64,000 nt of DNA from Cytobacillus sp. NJ13 (GTDB lineage Bacteria > Bacillota > Bacilli > Bacillales > Cytobacillaceae): positions 4,491,501-4,555,500 of the forward strand of contig JAUCFP010000006.1 in the NCBI GenBank assembly GCA_030348385.1, in the 5' to 3' direction. Below are positions 39,153-48,771 of the stretch, one piece after another. The translations under genes and the position numbers were made by a program. The notes below the pieces were generated by a model. That model worked only from the letters and a program-made list of their open reading frames with translations. It made no database searches and was not told the DNA's origin. Positions within the stretch are counted from its first letter, which is position 1; each line of letters starts with the position of its first letter.

Positions 39153-40340
39153 ATGGATAGGAAACATCGGTTTAACTTCGAGACGCAGGTCATCCATGAA
39201 GGATATGATGCTGAAAGGTTCAAGGGGAGCCTCGCACCGCCAATATTCCAGACGTCAACTTTTACATTTGAGACAGCACAGCAGGGAGAAAAGCGTTTCT
39301 CGGGTGAAGAAGAAGGCTATATCTATTCCCGTCTGGGAAATCCAACAGTTAAGATGCTTGAAGAAAGAATGGCCGCTCTGGAAAAAGGAGAAGCAGCCCT
39401 TGCTTTTGGGTCTGGTATGGCTGCAGTTTCAGCTGTCCTGTTTGCTTTAACAAAGACAGCTGACCATATTTTATGTTCTCAGGGAGTTTATGGCTGTACA
39501 TTTGGGCTCCTGGAGATGATGGATGAAAAGTATAAAATCAGCCATGATTTTTCAGCTATGGAATCAAAGCAGCAGCTGCTTGATGAAATTAAACCGGAAA
39601 CTGCCTGTATATATGTTGAAACTCCAATAAATCCAACAATGAAATTAGTGGATCTGAAAATGGTTGCAGAAGCAGCGAGAGAGAAAGGAATTCCAGTTGT
39701 AGTTGATAATACTTTCTGTTCGCCATATTTGCAGAATCCGATAGAACTGGGCTGTGATATTGTCATTCATAGTGCGACAAAATACATCGGGGGTCATGGT
39801 GACGTAGTTGCCGGGCTTGTAATTGGGTCTAAAGAATTTTTAGATAAAGTCTCCATGACGACTCAAAAAGACATTGGAGGCATTATTTCACCTTTTGATG
39901 CCTGGCTGCTTCTGCGCGGGTTGAAAACACTTGCAGTCAGACTCGACAGGCATTGTGACAATGCGGAACAGCTTGCAACATACTTATTGGAGCATCCAAA
40001 GGTAGAAAAAGTTTATTTTCCAGGAGACAGCAATAATGCAGATTTTGAAATTGCACAAAAACAAATGAGGAGACCTGGCGGGATGATTTCTTTTACTCTA
40101 AAGGGGGATAAAGAGACTGCTCAGGAATTTATGAACCGGCTGAATCTAATTAAAATTGCTGTGAGCCTTGGAGATGCTGAGACATTGATTCAGCACCCTG
40201 CTACGATGACTCATGCAGTGGTTCCAAAGGAGTCACGTGAAAAGATGGGCATTGAAGATACTCTGCTGAGGCTTTCAGTTGGACTTGAATCGTGGGAAGA
40301 TATCAGGGATGATCTGTCCCAGGCACTCGAAGGAGCCTAA
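39153..40340 (+). CDS. Methionine gamma-lyase-like PLP enzyme
   Basis: A 395-residue cystathionine gamma-synthase-family enzyme. The PLP lysine is Lys210 in SATKYIGGH; YSRLGNPT and FGSGMAA bind the cofactor. Cys115 in VYGCTFG corresponds to the cysteine that marks true methionine gamma-lyases, which convert methionine to methanethiol, 2-oxobutyrate and ammonia. Cystathionine or homocysteine lyase activity remains possible. GGGAGAGG lies before the ATG at 39153. The gene is alone between dgcP and ytsP and has a perfect cre site upstream, so catabolite repression is likely. Confidence 0.85.
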   Translation: MDRKHRFNFETQVIHEGYDAERFKGSLAPPIFQTSTFTFETAQQGEKRFSGEEEGYIYSRLGNPTVKMLEERMAALEKGEAALAFGSGMAAVSAVLFALTKTADHILCSQGVYGCTFGLLEMMDEKYKISHDFSAMESKQQLLDEIKPETACIYVETPINPTMKLVDLKMVAEAAREKGIPVVVDNTFCSPYLQNPIELGCDIVIHSATKYIGGHGDVVAGLVIGSKEFLDKVSMTTQKDIGGIISPFDAWLLLRGLKTLAVRLDRHCDNAEQLATYLLEHPKVEKVYFPGDSNNADFEIAQKQMRRPGGMISFTLKGDKETAQEFMNRLNLIKIAVSLGDAETLIQHPATMTHAVVPKESREKMGIEDTLLRLSVGLESWEDIRDDLSQALEGA

Positions 40341-40344
40341 TACT

Positions 40345-40381
40345 AAAAGGAGATGGCCTCAGATACGGTCATCTCCTTTTT
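40345..40381. terminator. Terminator between methionine gamma-lyase gene and ytsP
   Basis: AAAAGGAGATG/CATCTCCTTTT perfect stem with T-tail on the plus strand and T-rich sequence on the minus strand. Confidence 0.88.
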
Positions 40382-40390
40382 GCAATTCCG

Positions 40391-40870
40391 TTAAAGGAAT
40401 GATACAAGCACTTCCGAGAAGTCTTCAAGGTATTTTTGGTCAAGTTCATCAAACCGGTTTTTTTCTGGTGAATCAATATCCAGCACACCAAGAAGATTGC
40501 CCTCTTTGACAAGCGGAATGACGATTTCAGACTGCGAAGCTGCGTCACAGGCGATATGGCCAGGGAATTGATGGACATCTTCTACACGGAATGTTTCCAT
40601 TTGCTTGGCAGCTGTCCCGCAAACGCCTTTACCAAGGGGGATTCTTACACATGCCGGCAGACCCTGAAATGGCCCAAGAACCAGCTCGCCTTCTTCCATC
40701 AAGTAAAACCCTACCCAGTTTGTACGGTCCAGGAATTGATTAAGAAGTGCTGATGCATTGCTTAGATTGGCAATGCTGTTTGTTTCTCCTTCAAGAAGAG
40801 CAGAGAGCTGTTTAATCAATAATTGATAATTTTCTTCACGGGTTCCCTTGTATGATTCGACACTAAACAT
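40391..40870 (-). CDS. ytsP: Free methionine-(R)-sulfoxide reductase YtsP (GAF fold)
   Basis: This 159-residue single-GAF protein matches fRMsr, which reduces free methionine-R-sulfoxide. Three cysteines lie at 74 (LPACVRI), 84 (KGVCGTA) and 108 (HIACDAA), with the same spacing (10 and 24 residues) as the catalytic cysteines of the E. coli enzyme. AAGGTGA lies six bases from the ATG at 40870; a GTG directly before it is less well spaced. It is divergent from refZ and convergent with the methionine gamma-lyase gene, so two sulfur-amino-acid genes sit side by side. Confidence 0.92.
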   Translation of the reverse strand: MFSVESYKGTREENYQLLIKQLSALLEGETNSIANLSNASALLNQFLDRTNWVGFYLMEEGELVLGPFQGLPACVRIPLGKGVCGTAAKQMETFRVEDVHQFPGHIACDAASQSEIVIPLVKEGNLLGVLDIDSPEKNRFDELDQKYLEDFSEVLVSFL

Positions 40871-41084
40871 CACAATTCACCTTACTTCCTCAAAGATATA
40901 TGAATTTCCTGGCAGAAGAACAGGAAATTAGATAGACATTGTCGAGAACTTTAAAAAGGATAAGACGATTTTAGCAAGAATGTTTAATTATCACAACAAA
41001 TCCGTTTTTGAATAAAGCCATAATTTATTATTCGCTCATTTATGCATGAACAGAGACTTTACAAAAGAAAGCGAGGCGGGAAAG

Positions 41085-41714
41085 ATGAAAAAAAATTCAA
41101 AAGAGGCAATTGTGTCGGCCGCTATCTCCTTATTTAATACGAAAGGATTCTCTGGGACTTCCATCCGTGATATTGCAGGCAAAGCGCAGACAAATCCGGC
41201 GAATATCGCATACTATTTCGATAACAAACACGGGCTGCTTGAATATTGCTTTACTGCATTTTTTGAAGGGTATATTCAGGAGATTGAGAGGGGGTTTTCA
41301 TTTCTTGAGCAGGGGGCTGCTCTGAGCCTGAAAAAAATTGCGCAAAATATTATGGCTTATCAATTTGAACATAGCCATTTAACAAGATTGATCCTCCGGG
41401 AAATTTCTATAGACTCCCAAGTAGTAAGGGAAATCATGTCCACTTACTTAGCAAAGGAAAAGTTTTATTTTGGCAAGGTGCTGGAAAGGGGCATGAAAAC
41501 AAAAGAGTTTCGTATCCATTCAGCCAATTATACGATTGTCCAGCTGAAAGGACTCCTGTCCATGCCATTTTTGAACACACATTATATGGCTGAAGTTCTG
41601 CATGTATTTCCTCATGAAAAATATTTCGCAGACAAATACACGAAGGAGATCTTCAATTGGGTTGATGGAGTCCTATGCAATCATGCCGGAAAACCTTATG
41701 CTGCTGTACTCTGA
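41085..41714 (+). CDS. refZ: TetR-family division regulator RefZ
   Basis: RefZ is a TetR-like DNA-binding protein that acts near the origin to influence FtsZ-ring placement at sporulation. The 209 residues begin with a TetR helix-turn-helix (KEAIVSAAISLFNTKGFSGTSIRDIAGKAQTNPANIAYYF), followed by a helical ligand/dimer domain. The ytsP-refZ-hisJ-ezrA context matches B. subtilis. The start at 41085 gives the family N terminus (MKKNSKEA); the longer frame from 41046 adds 13 residues without a good site. Its stop is 6 bp from that of the convergent hisJ. Confidence 0.88.
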   Translation: MKKNSKEAIVSAAISLFNTKGFSGTSIRDIAGKAQTNPANIAYYFDNKHGLLEYCFTAFFEGYIQEIERGFSFLEQGAALSLKKIAQNIMAYQFEHSHLTRLILREISIDSQVVREIMSTYLAKEKFYFGKVLERGMKTKEFRIHSANYTIVQLKGLLSMPFLNTHYMAEVLHVFPHEKYFADKYTKEIFNWVDGVLCNHAGKPYAAVL

Positions 41715-41720
41715 AAGCAT

Positions 41721-42515
41721 TTAAAGGTGTTTCATTCTATCAAGGCCCTGGCCCATTTCCTTTGCCTGATGAGAATCGGACCCATAAATCAGTGAAATGC
41801 CTTTTTGGGCCGCTGCTTCTGCTGCCCAATCGGGAGGATAGGACTCTTTGCATAACGGCTTGGCGAAGCCGGCTCCGTTATAGTCGAGTTCATAGTCTTG
41901 TTTTTGTACCTCATCAAGTATTTGGTTTATTTCCTCTCTAAATTCCCGATCAGCGGGATATTTTTTTTGGAACTTTTTAACCAGGGTAATATGCCCAATC
42001 CTTCTTGGTTTGAATGGCCCCAAATCTGCTTTTATAGATAAAAGCAGGGTGCGGAAATAATTCATATAAACAGCTTCAATTGAACCGTATTCTTCGATCA
42101 TCTTTCCAAAAACATCGGGACTGTAGTCCAGGCATTCGTAGCGGCTCCCATGCTTTAGAAAGTGTACAGATAAAATAGAGTCATCCATATACTTCCCGTT
42201 CATATCGAGAAATTTTCGGATCTCCTGTTCAAAGCCTTCAATATAATCCACTTCAAGCCCCGCATTAATCCTGATTTTTCCTTGATAAGCAGCTTTCACT
42301 CTTGATATATCAGTAAAATACTTTTCAAGATGTTCCTTGCGCATCGCACTGTCGCGAGCAGGTGCGGGATCCTCAAAGCCCTCAGGGAGCGGAGCATGTT
42401 CAGTAAATGAAATTTCCTTAAAACCAAGATTTATTGCTTTTTCAACATAATCTTCTAATGCGTCCTTTGTCCCGTGAGGACAATAGGGGGTGTGGATGTG
42501 TCCGTCTTTTAGCAT
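41721..42515 (-). CDS. hisJ: Histidinol-phosphatase HisJ (PHP family)
   Basis: HisJ removes phosphate from histidinol phosphate, the eighth step of histidine synthesis. The 264 residues show the PHP metal-binding motifs: DGHIHTPYCPHG (about 4-15), TEHAPLPEGF (about 41-50), LGPFKPRRIGHI, and the C-terminal YGSDSHQAKEMGQGL. AAAGGAAG lies before the ATG at 42515; a 68-residue longer frame is Phe/Leu-rich and lacks support. The other his genes are not in this window, consistent with HisJ being encoded apart in Bacillus. Confidence 0.93.
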   Translation of the reverse strand: MLKDGHIHTPYCPHGTKDALEDYVEKAINLGFKEISFTEHAPLPEGFEDPAPARDSAMRKEHLEKYFTDISRVKAAYQGKIRINAGLEVDYIEGFEQEIRKFLDMNGKYMDDSILSVHFLKHGSRYECLDYSPDVFGKMIEEYGSIEAVYMNYFRTLLLSIKADLGPFKPRRIGHITLVKKFQKKYPADREFREEINQILDEVQKQDYELDYNGAGFAKPLCKESYPPDWAAEAAAQKGISLIYGSDSHQAKEMGQGLDRMKHL

Positions 42516-42881
42516 ATGGAGAGCTTCCTTTCTGCAAATGTTTATAAATACAGTACTCAAGTCTCTTTTTAACATATCTCTTAAATAAAGAAGGAAATCT
42601 TTTATAAAAAGCGAATTGTTTGTATTTGAACAGCTCATATAGTTCAATAAAAAAATACGGATGTTCCAGTTATTTTCCGAAAATAGCAATTTAGATAAGA
42701 TATAAAAGAAGAAATTCATAAAAATATGAAATAAATAGTCAAAAAATGTCGTTTACATGGTATCATAAAAGCATTGAAAATAACATGTGAAAATGAAGAA
42801 ACGCCTGCGGGCATTTGTTATTACTTAAATAAAAACTTTACATATACATATTGGCTCGGGAACAGAACAGGGGGCTTTAAA
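42516..42881. other. hisJ-ezrA divergent intergenic region
   Basis: A/T-rich region of 366 bp. TATCAT at 42761-42766 is a possible -10 for ezrA but no good -35 was found. The 42784-42881 part is open in the ezrA frame but lacks a ribosome-binding site. No gene is supported. Confidence 0.5.
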
Positions 42882-44570
42882 ATGGAATACATAATTGGAG
42901 TTATAGTCATTCTTTTATGCCTATATCTCACGGGATATTTTTTTAAGAAAAAACATTATAAGGAAATTGACAGGCTGGAAACATGGAAGATGGACATAAC
43001 GGACCGCCCTGTTCTAGATGAGATGTCAAGAGTTAAAAAACTTAATATGACGGGGCAGACAGAAGAATTGTTTGAACGCTGGAGAAATGAATGGGATGAG
43101 ATCGTAACATCACAGCTTCCGGATGTGGAGGAATTGTTATTTGATGCTGAAGAGAGCATCGATAAATACCGCTTTAAGAATTCCCAGGAAATCCAGCAGA
43201 GAATAGAGAAGAGATTAACCGAGATAGAAGAAAGCATAAAAAATCTGCTGAGTGAATTGAATGAGCTGGTAGGCAGTGAAGAGAAAAATAGAGCGGAAAT
43301 TGAAGAATTGAAAGAAATGTATCGCCAATGCAAAAAGTCTCTGCTTGCACATCGCCATACATTCGGTAAATCAGAAATAATTCTTGAAGAACAGCTGGAT
43401 GAAGCATTAGCCAAATTTGAAGAATTTGATGAGAAAACGGAGAAGGGCAATTACCTTGAAGCTCGTGAGATCCTTCTTGTGATTAAAGTGCTGCTTGAGG
43501 ATTCTCAGGCTAAAATGGAAGCTATTCCAAACCTGATGGTTGAGTGTCAATCCAAGATCCCTTCCCAGCTGGAAGAGTTAAGGGATGGGTACAAGGAAAT
43601 GCTGGATCAGGGGTATCTGCTTGATCATCTGCAAATAGATAAAGAAATTGAGAGACTTGAAGAACAAGTAACTGCATATGCCGGCTCTATTGATAAAGCG
43701 CAAATCGAGGAAGTTCAAAAAGGAGTCGAAGAGATTAAAGATAATATTGAACTTCTGTATGATCTGCTCGAAAAGGAAGTACATGCCAGACATTACTTAA
43801 GCCAGCAGGATGATGCAACAAGAAACATGCTTTATAATAATAAAGATATGAATAATCAGCTTAAGACAGAGATAACTGCTATCCGGAATAGCTATCATGT
43901 TCCAGACAAGGATCTGGAAATTCAAATCCATCTGGAGAAAAAAATAACTCAGCTCTTCAAAAAATTCGAAGTGCTGGAGCATAAAATTAATAGCGGGAGT
44001 ACTCCCCATACTGTCTTGAGAGAAGAGCTTGCTGAAATCAAGGAACACATTGAGGAAATTTCAGATGAGCAGACAGCCTTTGCGGAAATGCTCCAGGCCT
44101 TAAGAAAAGACGAGATGTCTGCAAGGGAAAAAGTAAAAGAGTTAAGCAAGAAAGTGGCAGAAACGATAAGGCTTATCTCCAAAAACAATGTGCCTGGAGT
44201 TTCCCAGGAATATAAATATTTGATCCAGGATGCGAAAGAAAGCATAGATAATGTGCTGGCTAAACTCGATGAGAAACCATTGAATATTCCTGCGGTCCAG
44301 CAATATCTTGAAGTTGCGGTGCTTACTGTCGATAAGGCTGCGGATTCAGTGAGTGATATGATTGAGACGATCCTTTTAGCTGAGAAAGTCATTCAATATG
44401 GAAATCGATACAGAAGCAGATATCCATCTATTGATAAAGGGTTAATGGAAGCAGAAGCTTCATTTAGAAACTATGAATATAAAACAGCACTGGAGCAGGC
44501 TGCAGCTTCAATCGAAGAGGTCGAGCCGGGTGCGATCAAGAGAATAGAAGAAATGATAACTGAGCACTAA
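42882..44570 (+). CDS. ezrA: Septation ring regulator EzrA
   Basis: EzrA is a membrane-tethered spectrin-like protein that restrains FtsZ rings at the poles and works at midcell. One N-terminal membrane helix (about 3-21) is followed by roughly 540 residues of near-continuous helix with Glu/Lys/Leu heptads. The 562 residues equal the B. subtilis length. GGGGGC is upstream of the ATG at 42882; the 36-residue longer frame would bury the membrane anchor. A perfect terminator follows. Confidence 0.95.
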   Translation: MEYIIGVIVILLCLYLTGYFFKKKHYKEIDRLETWKMDITDRPVLDEMSRVKKLNMTGQTEELFERWRNEWDEIVTSQLPDVEELLFDAEESIDKYRFKNSQEIQQRIEKRLTEIEESIKNLLSELNELVGSEEKNRAEIEELKEMYRQCKKSLLAHRHTFGKSEIILEEQLDEALAKFEEFDEKTEKGNYLEAREILLVIKVLLEDSQAKMEAIPNLMVECQSKIPSQLEELRDGYKEMLDQGYLLDHLQIDKEIERLEEQVTAYAGSIDKAQIEEVQKGVEEIKDNIELLYDLLEKEVHARHYLSQQDDATRNMLYNNKDMNNQLKTEITAIRNSYHVPDKDLEIQIHLEKKITQLFKKFEVLEHKINSGSTPHTVLREELAEIKEHIEEISDEQTAFAEMLQALRKDEMSAREKVKELSKKVAETIRLISKNNVPGVSQEYKYLIQDAKESIDNVLAKLDEKPLNIPAVQQYLEVAVLTVDKAADSVSDMIETILLAEKVIQYGNRYRSRYPSIDKGLMEAEASFRNYEYKTALEQAAASIEEVEPGAIKRIEEMITEH

Positions 44571-44600
44571 AAAACCAGATCCGATTGGATCTGGTTTTTT
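44569..44600 (+). terminator. ezrA terminator
   Basis: AAAAAACCAGATCC-gatt-GGATCTGGTTTTTT, perfect. Confidence 0.95.
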
Positions 44601-44624
44601 GTTGTCCGCTTCTGCCTTTGTTCT

Positions 44625-45968
44625 TTAGTCATTTACAGCAATTGGCTTTTTAGCTTCTCCGAAAGCTATTGCCAGGAAGTAACCTATTACAGCTCCTGCA
44701 ATGGCAGGCACAATCCAGCCGATTCCTTCAGCAAAGAATGGCAGGAATTGCAGTGAGTCTGTGATGACGGATACATCCATTCCAGCTGTTTTTAACCCAT
44801 CCACAAAACTAATTAAGCCTGTAGGAATTAAAGCCCCTATATATACCGCAGAGTATCCATTAAAGGCATTGTGCATAAAGGAAAGCAGAATCAGCACGAT
44901 GGCCAGAGGATAAATAATGATTAAGATTGGCAATGAAAGTTGAATCAGCTGAGTTAAACCAATGTTTGCAACCACCATGCTGAACAGAGAAAGAATGATG
45001 ACAATGGTTTTATAAGGTACTTTTGGGAGCAGCTTATGAAAGTACTGCGCACAAGCGGAAACGAGTCCGACTGACGTGGTAAGGCATGCTACCGTAATGG
45101 CCAGCCCAAGGATCAATGCTCCCGAAGCGCCAAATAGATATTGAGAAGCGGCGGATAGGACAGCACCGCCATTATCAAATTGACCTATAGCTTCCATACT
45201 TGATGCCCCAATATATGCAAGGGACAAGTATACTGCCGCAAGACCAGCAGCTGCTATAAGTCCGGCAGTAATGCATATTTTCATAAGTGAATGTTTATTT
45301 GTCACACCCATACCCTTTATTGAACTAATAACAATAATACCGAATACTAAAGCTGCAATTGTATCCATAGTCAGGTAGCCTTCAATGAAGCCTTTAAAGA
45401 ACGGCCCCTCTGCATATGCCCCCATCGGTGCTTTTAATTCGCCCATTGGAGTAATGATGCTTTTAATAACCAGAACAGCAAGGATTATGAGGAGTGCAGG
45501 CGTGAAAATATTGCCGATCCTATCCACTAACTTCGATGGATTCAAAGAAAGCCATGCTGTAATGCAAAAAAAGACAATGGTATAAGCTAATAAAGCATAT
45601 GCACTTTTGGAAGCGGTTTCAGACAAGAACGGAGTAATCCCTATTTCAAAAGCAACGGTTCCGGTACGCGGAATTCCGAAAAATGGTCCGATGGCTAAGT
45701 ACATAATAATCGTAAAAATAATTCCATATAAAGGGTGTACACGGCTTGCAATCGTCTGTAAATCGCCATTTTTGGCAATGGCAATAATGCCTAATAGCGG
45801 CAATCCGACCCCTGTAATTAAAAATCCGATAATAGCAGTCCATACATTCGTTCCGGCAGATTGTCCCAGGAATGGAGGGAAAATCATATTCCCTGCCCCA
45901 AAGAATAGAGCAAATAACATGAGTCCGACGGCGAGAATTTGTTTTGGTGCTAATGTTTTATTCTCCAT
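44625..45968 (-). CDS. brnQ: Branched-chain amino acid transporter BrnQ family
   Basis: This 447-residue protein has about 12 membrane segments and belongs to the LIVCS/BrnQ family, which imports Leu, Ile and Val with sodium or protons. The opening LAVGLMLFALFFGAGNMIFPPFLGQSAG is the family signature. AGGAGG precedes the ATG. It sits alone between ezrA and nifZ. A CodY-box-like sequence upstream (46000-46014) would fit repression when branched-chain amino acids are plentiful, but this is inferred. Confidence 0.93.
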   Translation of the reverse strand: MENKTLAPKQILAVGLMLFALFFGAGNMIFPPFLGQSAGTNVWTAIIGFLITGVGLPLLGIIAIAKNGDLQTIASRVHPLYGIIFTIIMYLAIGPFFGIPRTGTVAFEIGITPFLSETASKSAYALLAYTIVFFCITAWLSLNPSKLVDRIGNIFTPALLIILAVLVIKSIITPMGELKAPMGAYAEGPFFKGFIEGYLTMDTIAALVFGIIVISSIKGMGVTNKHSLMKICITAGLIAAAGLAAVYLSLAYIGASSMEAIGQFDNGGAVLSAASQYLFGASGALILGLAITVACLTTSVGLVSACAQYFHKLLPKVPYKTIVIILSLFSMVVANIGLTQLIQLSLPILIIIYPLAIVLILLSFMHNAFNGYSAVYIGALIPTGLISFVDGLKTAGMDVSVITDSLQFLPFFAEGIGWIVPAIAGAVIGYFLAIAFGEAKKPIAVND

Positions 45969-46299
45969 ATATATCCTCCTGAAAATAGTTCCATATCATA
46001 ATGTTTAGAACATTTTCATATTAGCACAGGTGCTAAAAAAAATGTCGAAAAAATACGAAGTCTTAATATTAAGTATTTTATGATAATAAACTGGAGCTGT
46101 CCTTTACTCACAGTGCCATATTATCAGCTTTCCACGGGGGCAGCAATTCATTCATTTGGTTAATTTGTTCAAACTTGAATAATTTAATAGTAAAGAAATG
46201 AATATTTAAAAACAAAAGCTAATTACATTTCCAATCTTACATGGTTATGATATGATTTACAGTTGGCTAAAGGGTTTTCGGAACGGAAAGGAGAAGTCC
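45969..46299. other. brnQ-nifZ divergent intergenic region
   Basis: 331 bp, A/T-rich. Near brnQ lies AATGTTTAGAACATT (46000-46014), a CodY-box-like palindrome. Near nifZ, ATTACA (46222-46227), 18-bp spacer, TATGAT (46246-46251) is a possible promoter. No gene is supported. Confidence 0.6.
46000..46014 (-). promoter_or_regulatory. CodY-box-like site upstream of brnQ
   Basis: Minus strand AATGTTCTAAACATT matches the CodY consensus AATTTTCWGAAAATT at 12 of 15 positions, about 32 bp before the brnQ start. Confidence 0.4.
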
Positions 46300-47445
46300 G
46301 TGATTTATTTAGATAACAGTGCAACGACAAAACCATATAAAGAAGTGCTTGAATCTTTTATAAAGGTTTCTTCAGAATACTTTGGGAATCCCTCTTCCCT
46401 GCACGAATTCGGCGGAAAGGCAGAGAGGCTGCTCATGCAGGCACGTGAGCAAATTGCTCATCTGCTGAATGTTAAGCATAATGAGGTGTATTTTACATCA
46501 GGAGGGACAGAGAGCAATAATCTTGCAATAAAAGGAACGGCTTTAATGCATAGGAAAAGAGGCCGCCATATTATCACAACTGGATTGGAACATGCTTCAG
46601 TGAAGGAAGCGATGGAGCAGCTGAAAGAATTGGGCTACCACATTTCCATCATTCCACCGGATAAAGACGGTATTGTCCATGCTGAAGACATTGAAAAGGA
46701 AATTACACCGGAAACTATTTTAGTCTCAGTTATGCATGTAAATAATGAAATTGGTTCCATTCAGCCAATAAAAGAAATTGGAGAGATGCTGAAGAAGCAT
46801 TCGCGAGTGATATTCCATGTAGATCACGTCCAGGGAATCGGAAAGGTTCCTCTTGATCTTTATCAAGCCAGCGTGGATCTGTGTACGATTTCAGCTCATA
46901 AATTCCACGGTTTAAAAGGGAATGGGGTTTTGTTCATTCGAGATGGTCTTCGTCTTTCACCGTTATTCTCCGGGGGCAATCAGGAATGGAAAATAAGAAG
47001 CGGCACAGAAAATGTAGCTGGCATTGTAGCAATGGCAAAGGCGCTAAGGCTTACAATAAATAATATGGAAAAGCATTTGAGCCGGCTTATATCTATTAAA
47101 AGGTATATTTTTGAGGAAATGAATAAAATTGAGGATATTACTGTCCATACCCCCGAAAGAAACTCTGCTCCTCATATTGTGAATTTTTCCATAGAAGGAT
47201 TCAAAGCAGAGGTATTTGTCCACGCTTTAGAAGAGCGCGGGATTTATATATCAACTACAAGTGCCTGCTCTTCAAAGAAAGCTGCTGCCAGCATCACCTT
47301 GATGGCTATGGGAATCCCTGAAAAAGATGCGAAAAGTGCAGTCCGGATCAGCTTATCTTATGATAATACAATGGAAGAGGCAGAGGTTTTTGCTGAGGCA
47401 GTAAAAGAGACCGTCATAAGGCTAAGAGAGGTAATGAAATCATGA
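46300..47445 (+). CDS. nifZ: Cysteine desulfurase NifZ (ThiI partner)
   Basis: A PLP enzyme that takes sulfur from cysteine; in B. subtilis NifZ hands it to ThiI for 4-thiouridine in tRNA. The 381 residues show the PLP lysine Lys201 in SAHKFHGLKG, the substrate-binding GGTESNNLAI region, and the persulfide cysteine Cys323 in TSACSSKK. A GTG start at 46300 was chosen because AAAGGAG precedes it and VIYLDNSATT is the family N terminus. The stop overlaps thiI by 4 bp, so the pair is translationally coupled. Confidence 0.92.
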   Translation: MIYLDNSATTKPYKEVLESFIKVSSEYFGNPSSLHEFGGKAERLLMQAREQIAHLLNVKHNEVYFTSGGTESNNLAIKGTALMHRKRGRHIITTGLEHASVKEAMEQLKELGYHISIIPPDKDGIVHAEDIEKEITPETILVSVMHVNNEIGSIQPIKEIGEMLKKHSRVIFHVDHVQGIGKVPLDLYQASVDLCTISAHKFHGLKGNGVLFIRDGLRLSPLFSGGNQEWKIRSGTENVAGIVAMAKALRLTINNMEKHLSRLISIKRYIFEEMNKIEDITVHTPERNSAPHIVNFSIEGFKAEVFVHALEERGIYISTTSACSSKKAAASITLMAMGIPEKDAKSAVRISLSYDNTMEEAEVFAEAVKETVIRLREVMKS

Positions 47446-48650
47446 AAAATTATGATCGTATACTTATACGATATGGAGAAATCTCCACAAAAGGAAGAAA
47501 CCGCAATAAGTTTGTGGATAAATTAAGAAAAAGCATATTAGATGTGCTCAATGAATTTCCCGGGATCAAGATTGAATCTACAAGAGACCGAATGTATGTT
47601 GTCTTGAATGGAGCAGATGGCAGAGAGGTTTCTGATCGCCTCAAGGGCATCTTTGGCATTCAGTCTTTCAGCCCTGCTGTTAAAACCACTAAAGATATAG
47701 AAGAAATGAAGACAGCCGCATTGGCATTATTCTTAAAACATTTTGAAGAAGGAAAGACTTTCAAAATTACGGCTAAGAGAGCGGATAAAAGCTTTCCTTT
47801 AAATACAGACGAACTCAATCATGAATTTGGCGGACACCTGCTGAAGAATGTGCCGGGTCTAAAAGTGAACGTAAAAAAACCGGATATAAATCTGCAAATT
47901 GAAGTTCGCGAAGAGGCGGCTTACTTATCATGCGAAACCATTCAGGGTGCTGGCGGACTTCCTGCAGGTTCGAGCGGAAAAGCCATGCTTATGCTCTCTG
48001 GGGGAATTGACAGCCCGGTAGCAGGTTACTTGTCCATGAAGAGGGGATTGGAAATTGAAGCTGTCCATTTTCACAGCCCGCCTTTCACGAGTGAGCGCGC
48101 AAAACAAAAAGTAATTGATTTAACTGAAAAACTTTCTAATATTGCTGGAACCGTAGTACTTCATATTGTTCCTTTTACAGAGATTCAGCAGCTGATCCAT
48201 CAGCAGGTTCCGTCGAATTATACGATGACGGCTACAAGACGATTGATGCTTCGGATCACTGATGAAATACGCAATAAAAATGATGGTCTTGCCATCATCA
48301 CGGGGGAAAGTCTTGGACAGGTAGCCAGCCAGACACTCGAGAGCATGTTTGCCATTAATGATGTGACAACAACACCTATCCTGCGGCCGCTTATCACAAT
48401 GGATAAATCAGAAATCATCGACATTGCCCAAAGCATCGATACCCACGACATATCCATCAGGCCGTTCGAAGATTGCTGTACCGTTTTTGTCCCATCATCA
48501 CCAAAAACAAAACCAAAACGCGACAAAGTCCGCCGCTTCGAAAGCTTTGTTGACTTCGAGCCGCTTATTGCAAAAGCAGTTGATGATACCGAAATGACGG
48601 TTATTAAACCTCAATCGCGCAATGAAGAGTCTTTTGGGGAGTTATTTTGA
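47442..48650 (+). CDS. thiI: tRNA 4-thiouridine synthase ThiI
   Basis: ThiI adenylates U8 of tRNA and inserts sulfur to give 4-thiouridine. The 402 residues include a ferredoxin-like/THUMP RNA-binding part (about 60-165) and a PP-loop ATPase with SGGIDSP (186-192). It lacks the C-terminal rhodanese domain found in the E. coli enzyme, as in other Bacillus, consistent with direct sulfur transfer from NifZ. The start overlaps the nifZ stop. No clear terminator follows before the spore gene. Confidence 0.94.
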   Translation: MKNYDRILIRYGEISTKGRNRNKFVDKLRKSILDVLNEFPGIKIESTRDRMYVVLNGADGREVSDRLKGIFGIQSFSPAVKTTKDIEEMKTAALALFLKHFEEGKTFKITAKRADKSFPLNTDELNHEFGGHLLKNVPGLKVNVKKPDINLQIEVREEAAYLSCETIQGAGGLPAGSSGKAMLMLSGGIDSPVAGYLSMKRGLEIEAVHFHSPPFTSERAKQKVIDLTEKLSNIAGTVVLHIVPFTEIQQLIHQQVPSNYTMTATRRLMLRITDEIRNKNDGLAIITGESLGQVASQTLESMFAINDVTTTPILRPLITMDKSEIIDIAQSIDTHDISIRPFEDCCTVFVPSSPKTKPKRDKVRRFESFVDFEPLIAKAVDDTEMTVIKPQSRNEESFGELF

Positions 48651-48716
48651 TCTTAAATGCAGATTAATTGTTAAATTTAACTTTAAAAAATAATACAACA
48701 ATTACCAATTAAATAG

Positions 48717-48747
48717 TGTATATGGCCATGTGATTCTACACATTCTA
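48717..48747 (+). promoter_or_regulatory. SigG-type promoter of the SASP gene
   Basis: TGTATA (48717-48722), 18-bp spacer, and CATTCTA (48741-48747) match the forespore sigma-G consensus (TGHATA and CATWMTA). It is 24 bp upstream of the ATG, with AAGGAGGTG between. Confidence 0.82.
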
Positions 48748-48771
48748 TACTCACAAGGAGGTGAAAATCAC

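Noticed and set aside
42516..42719. 68-residue N-terminal extension of HisJ
   Set aside because: The extension is Phe/Leu/Asn-rich, unlike PHP phosphatases, and AAAGGAAG supports the ATG at 42515.
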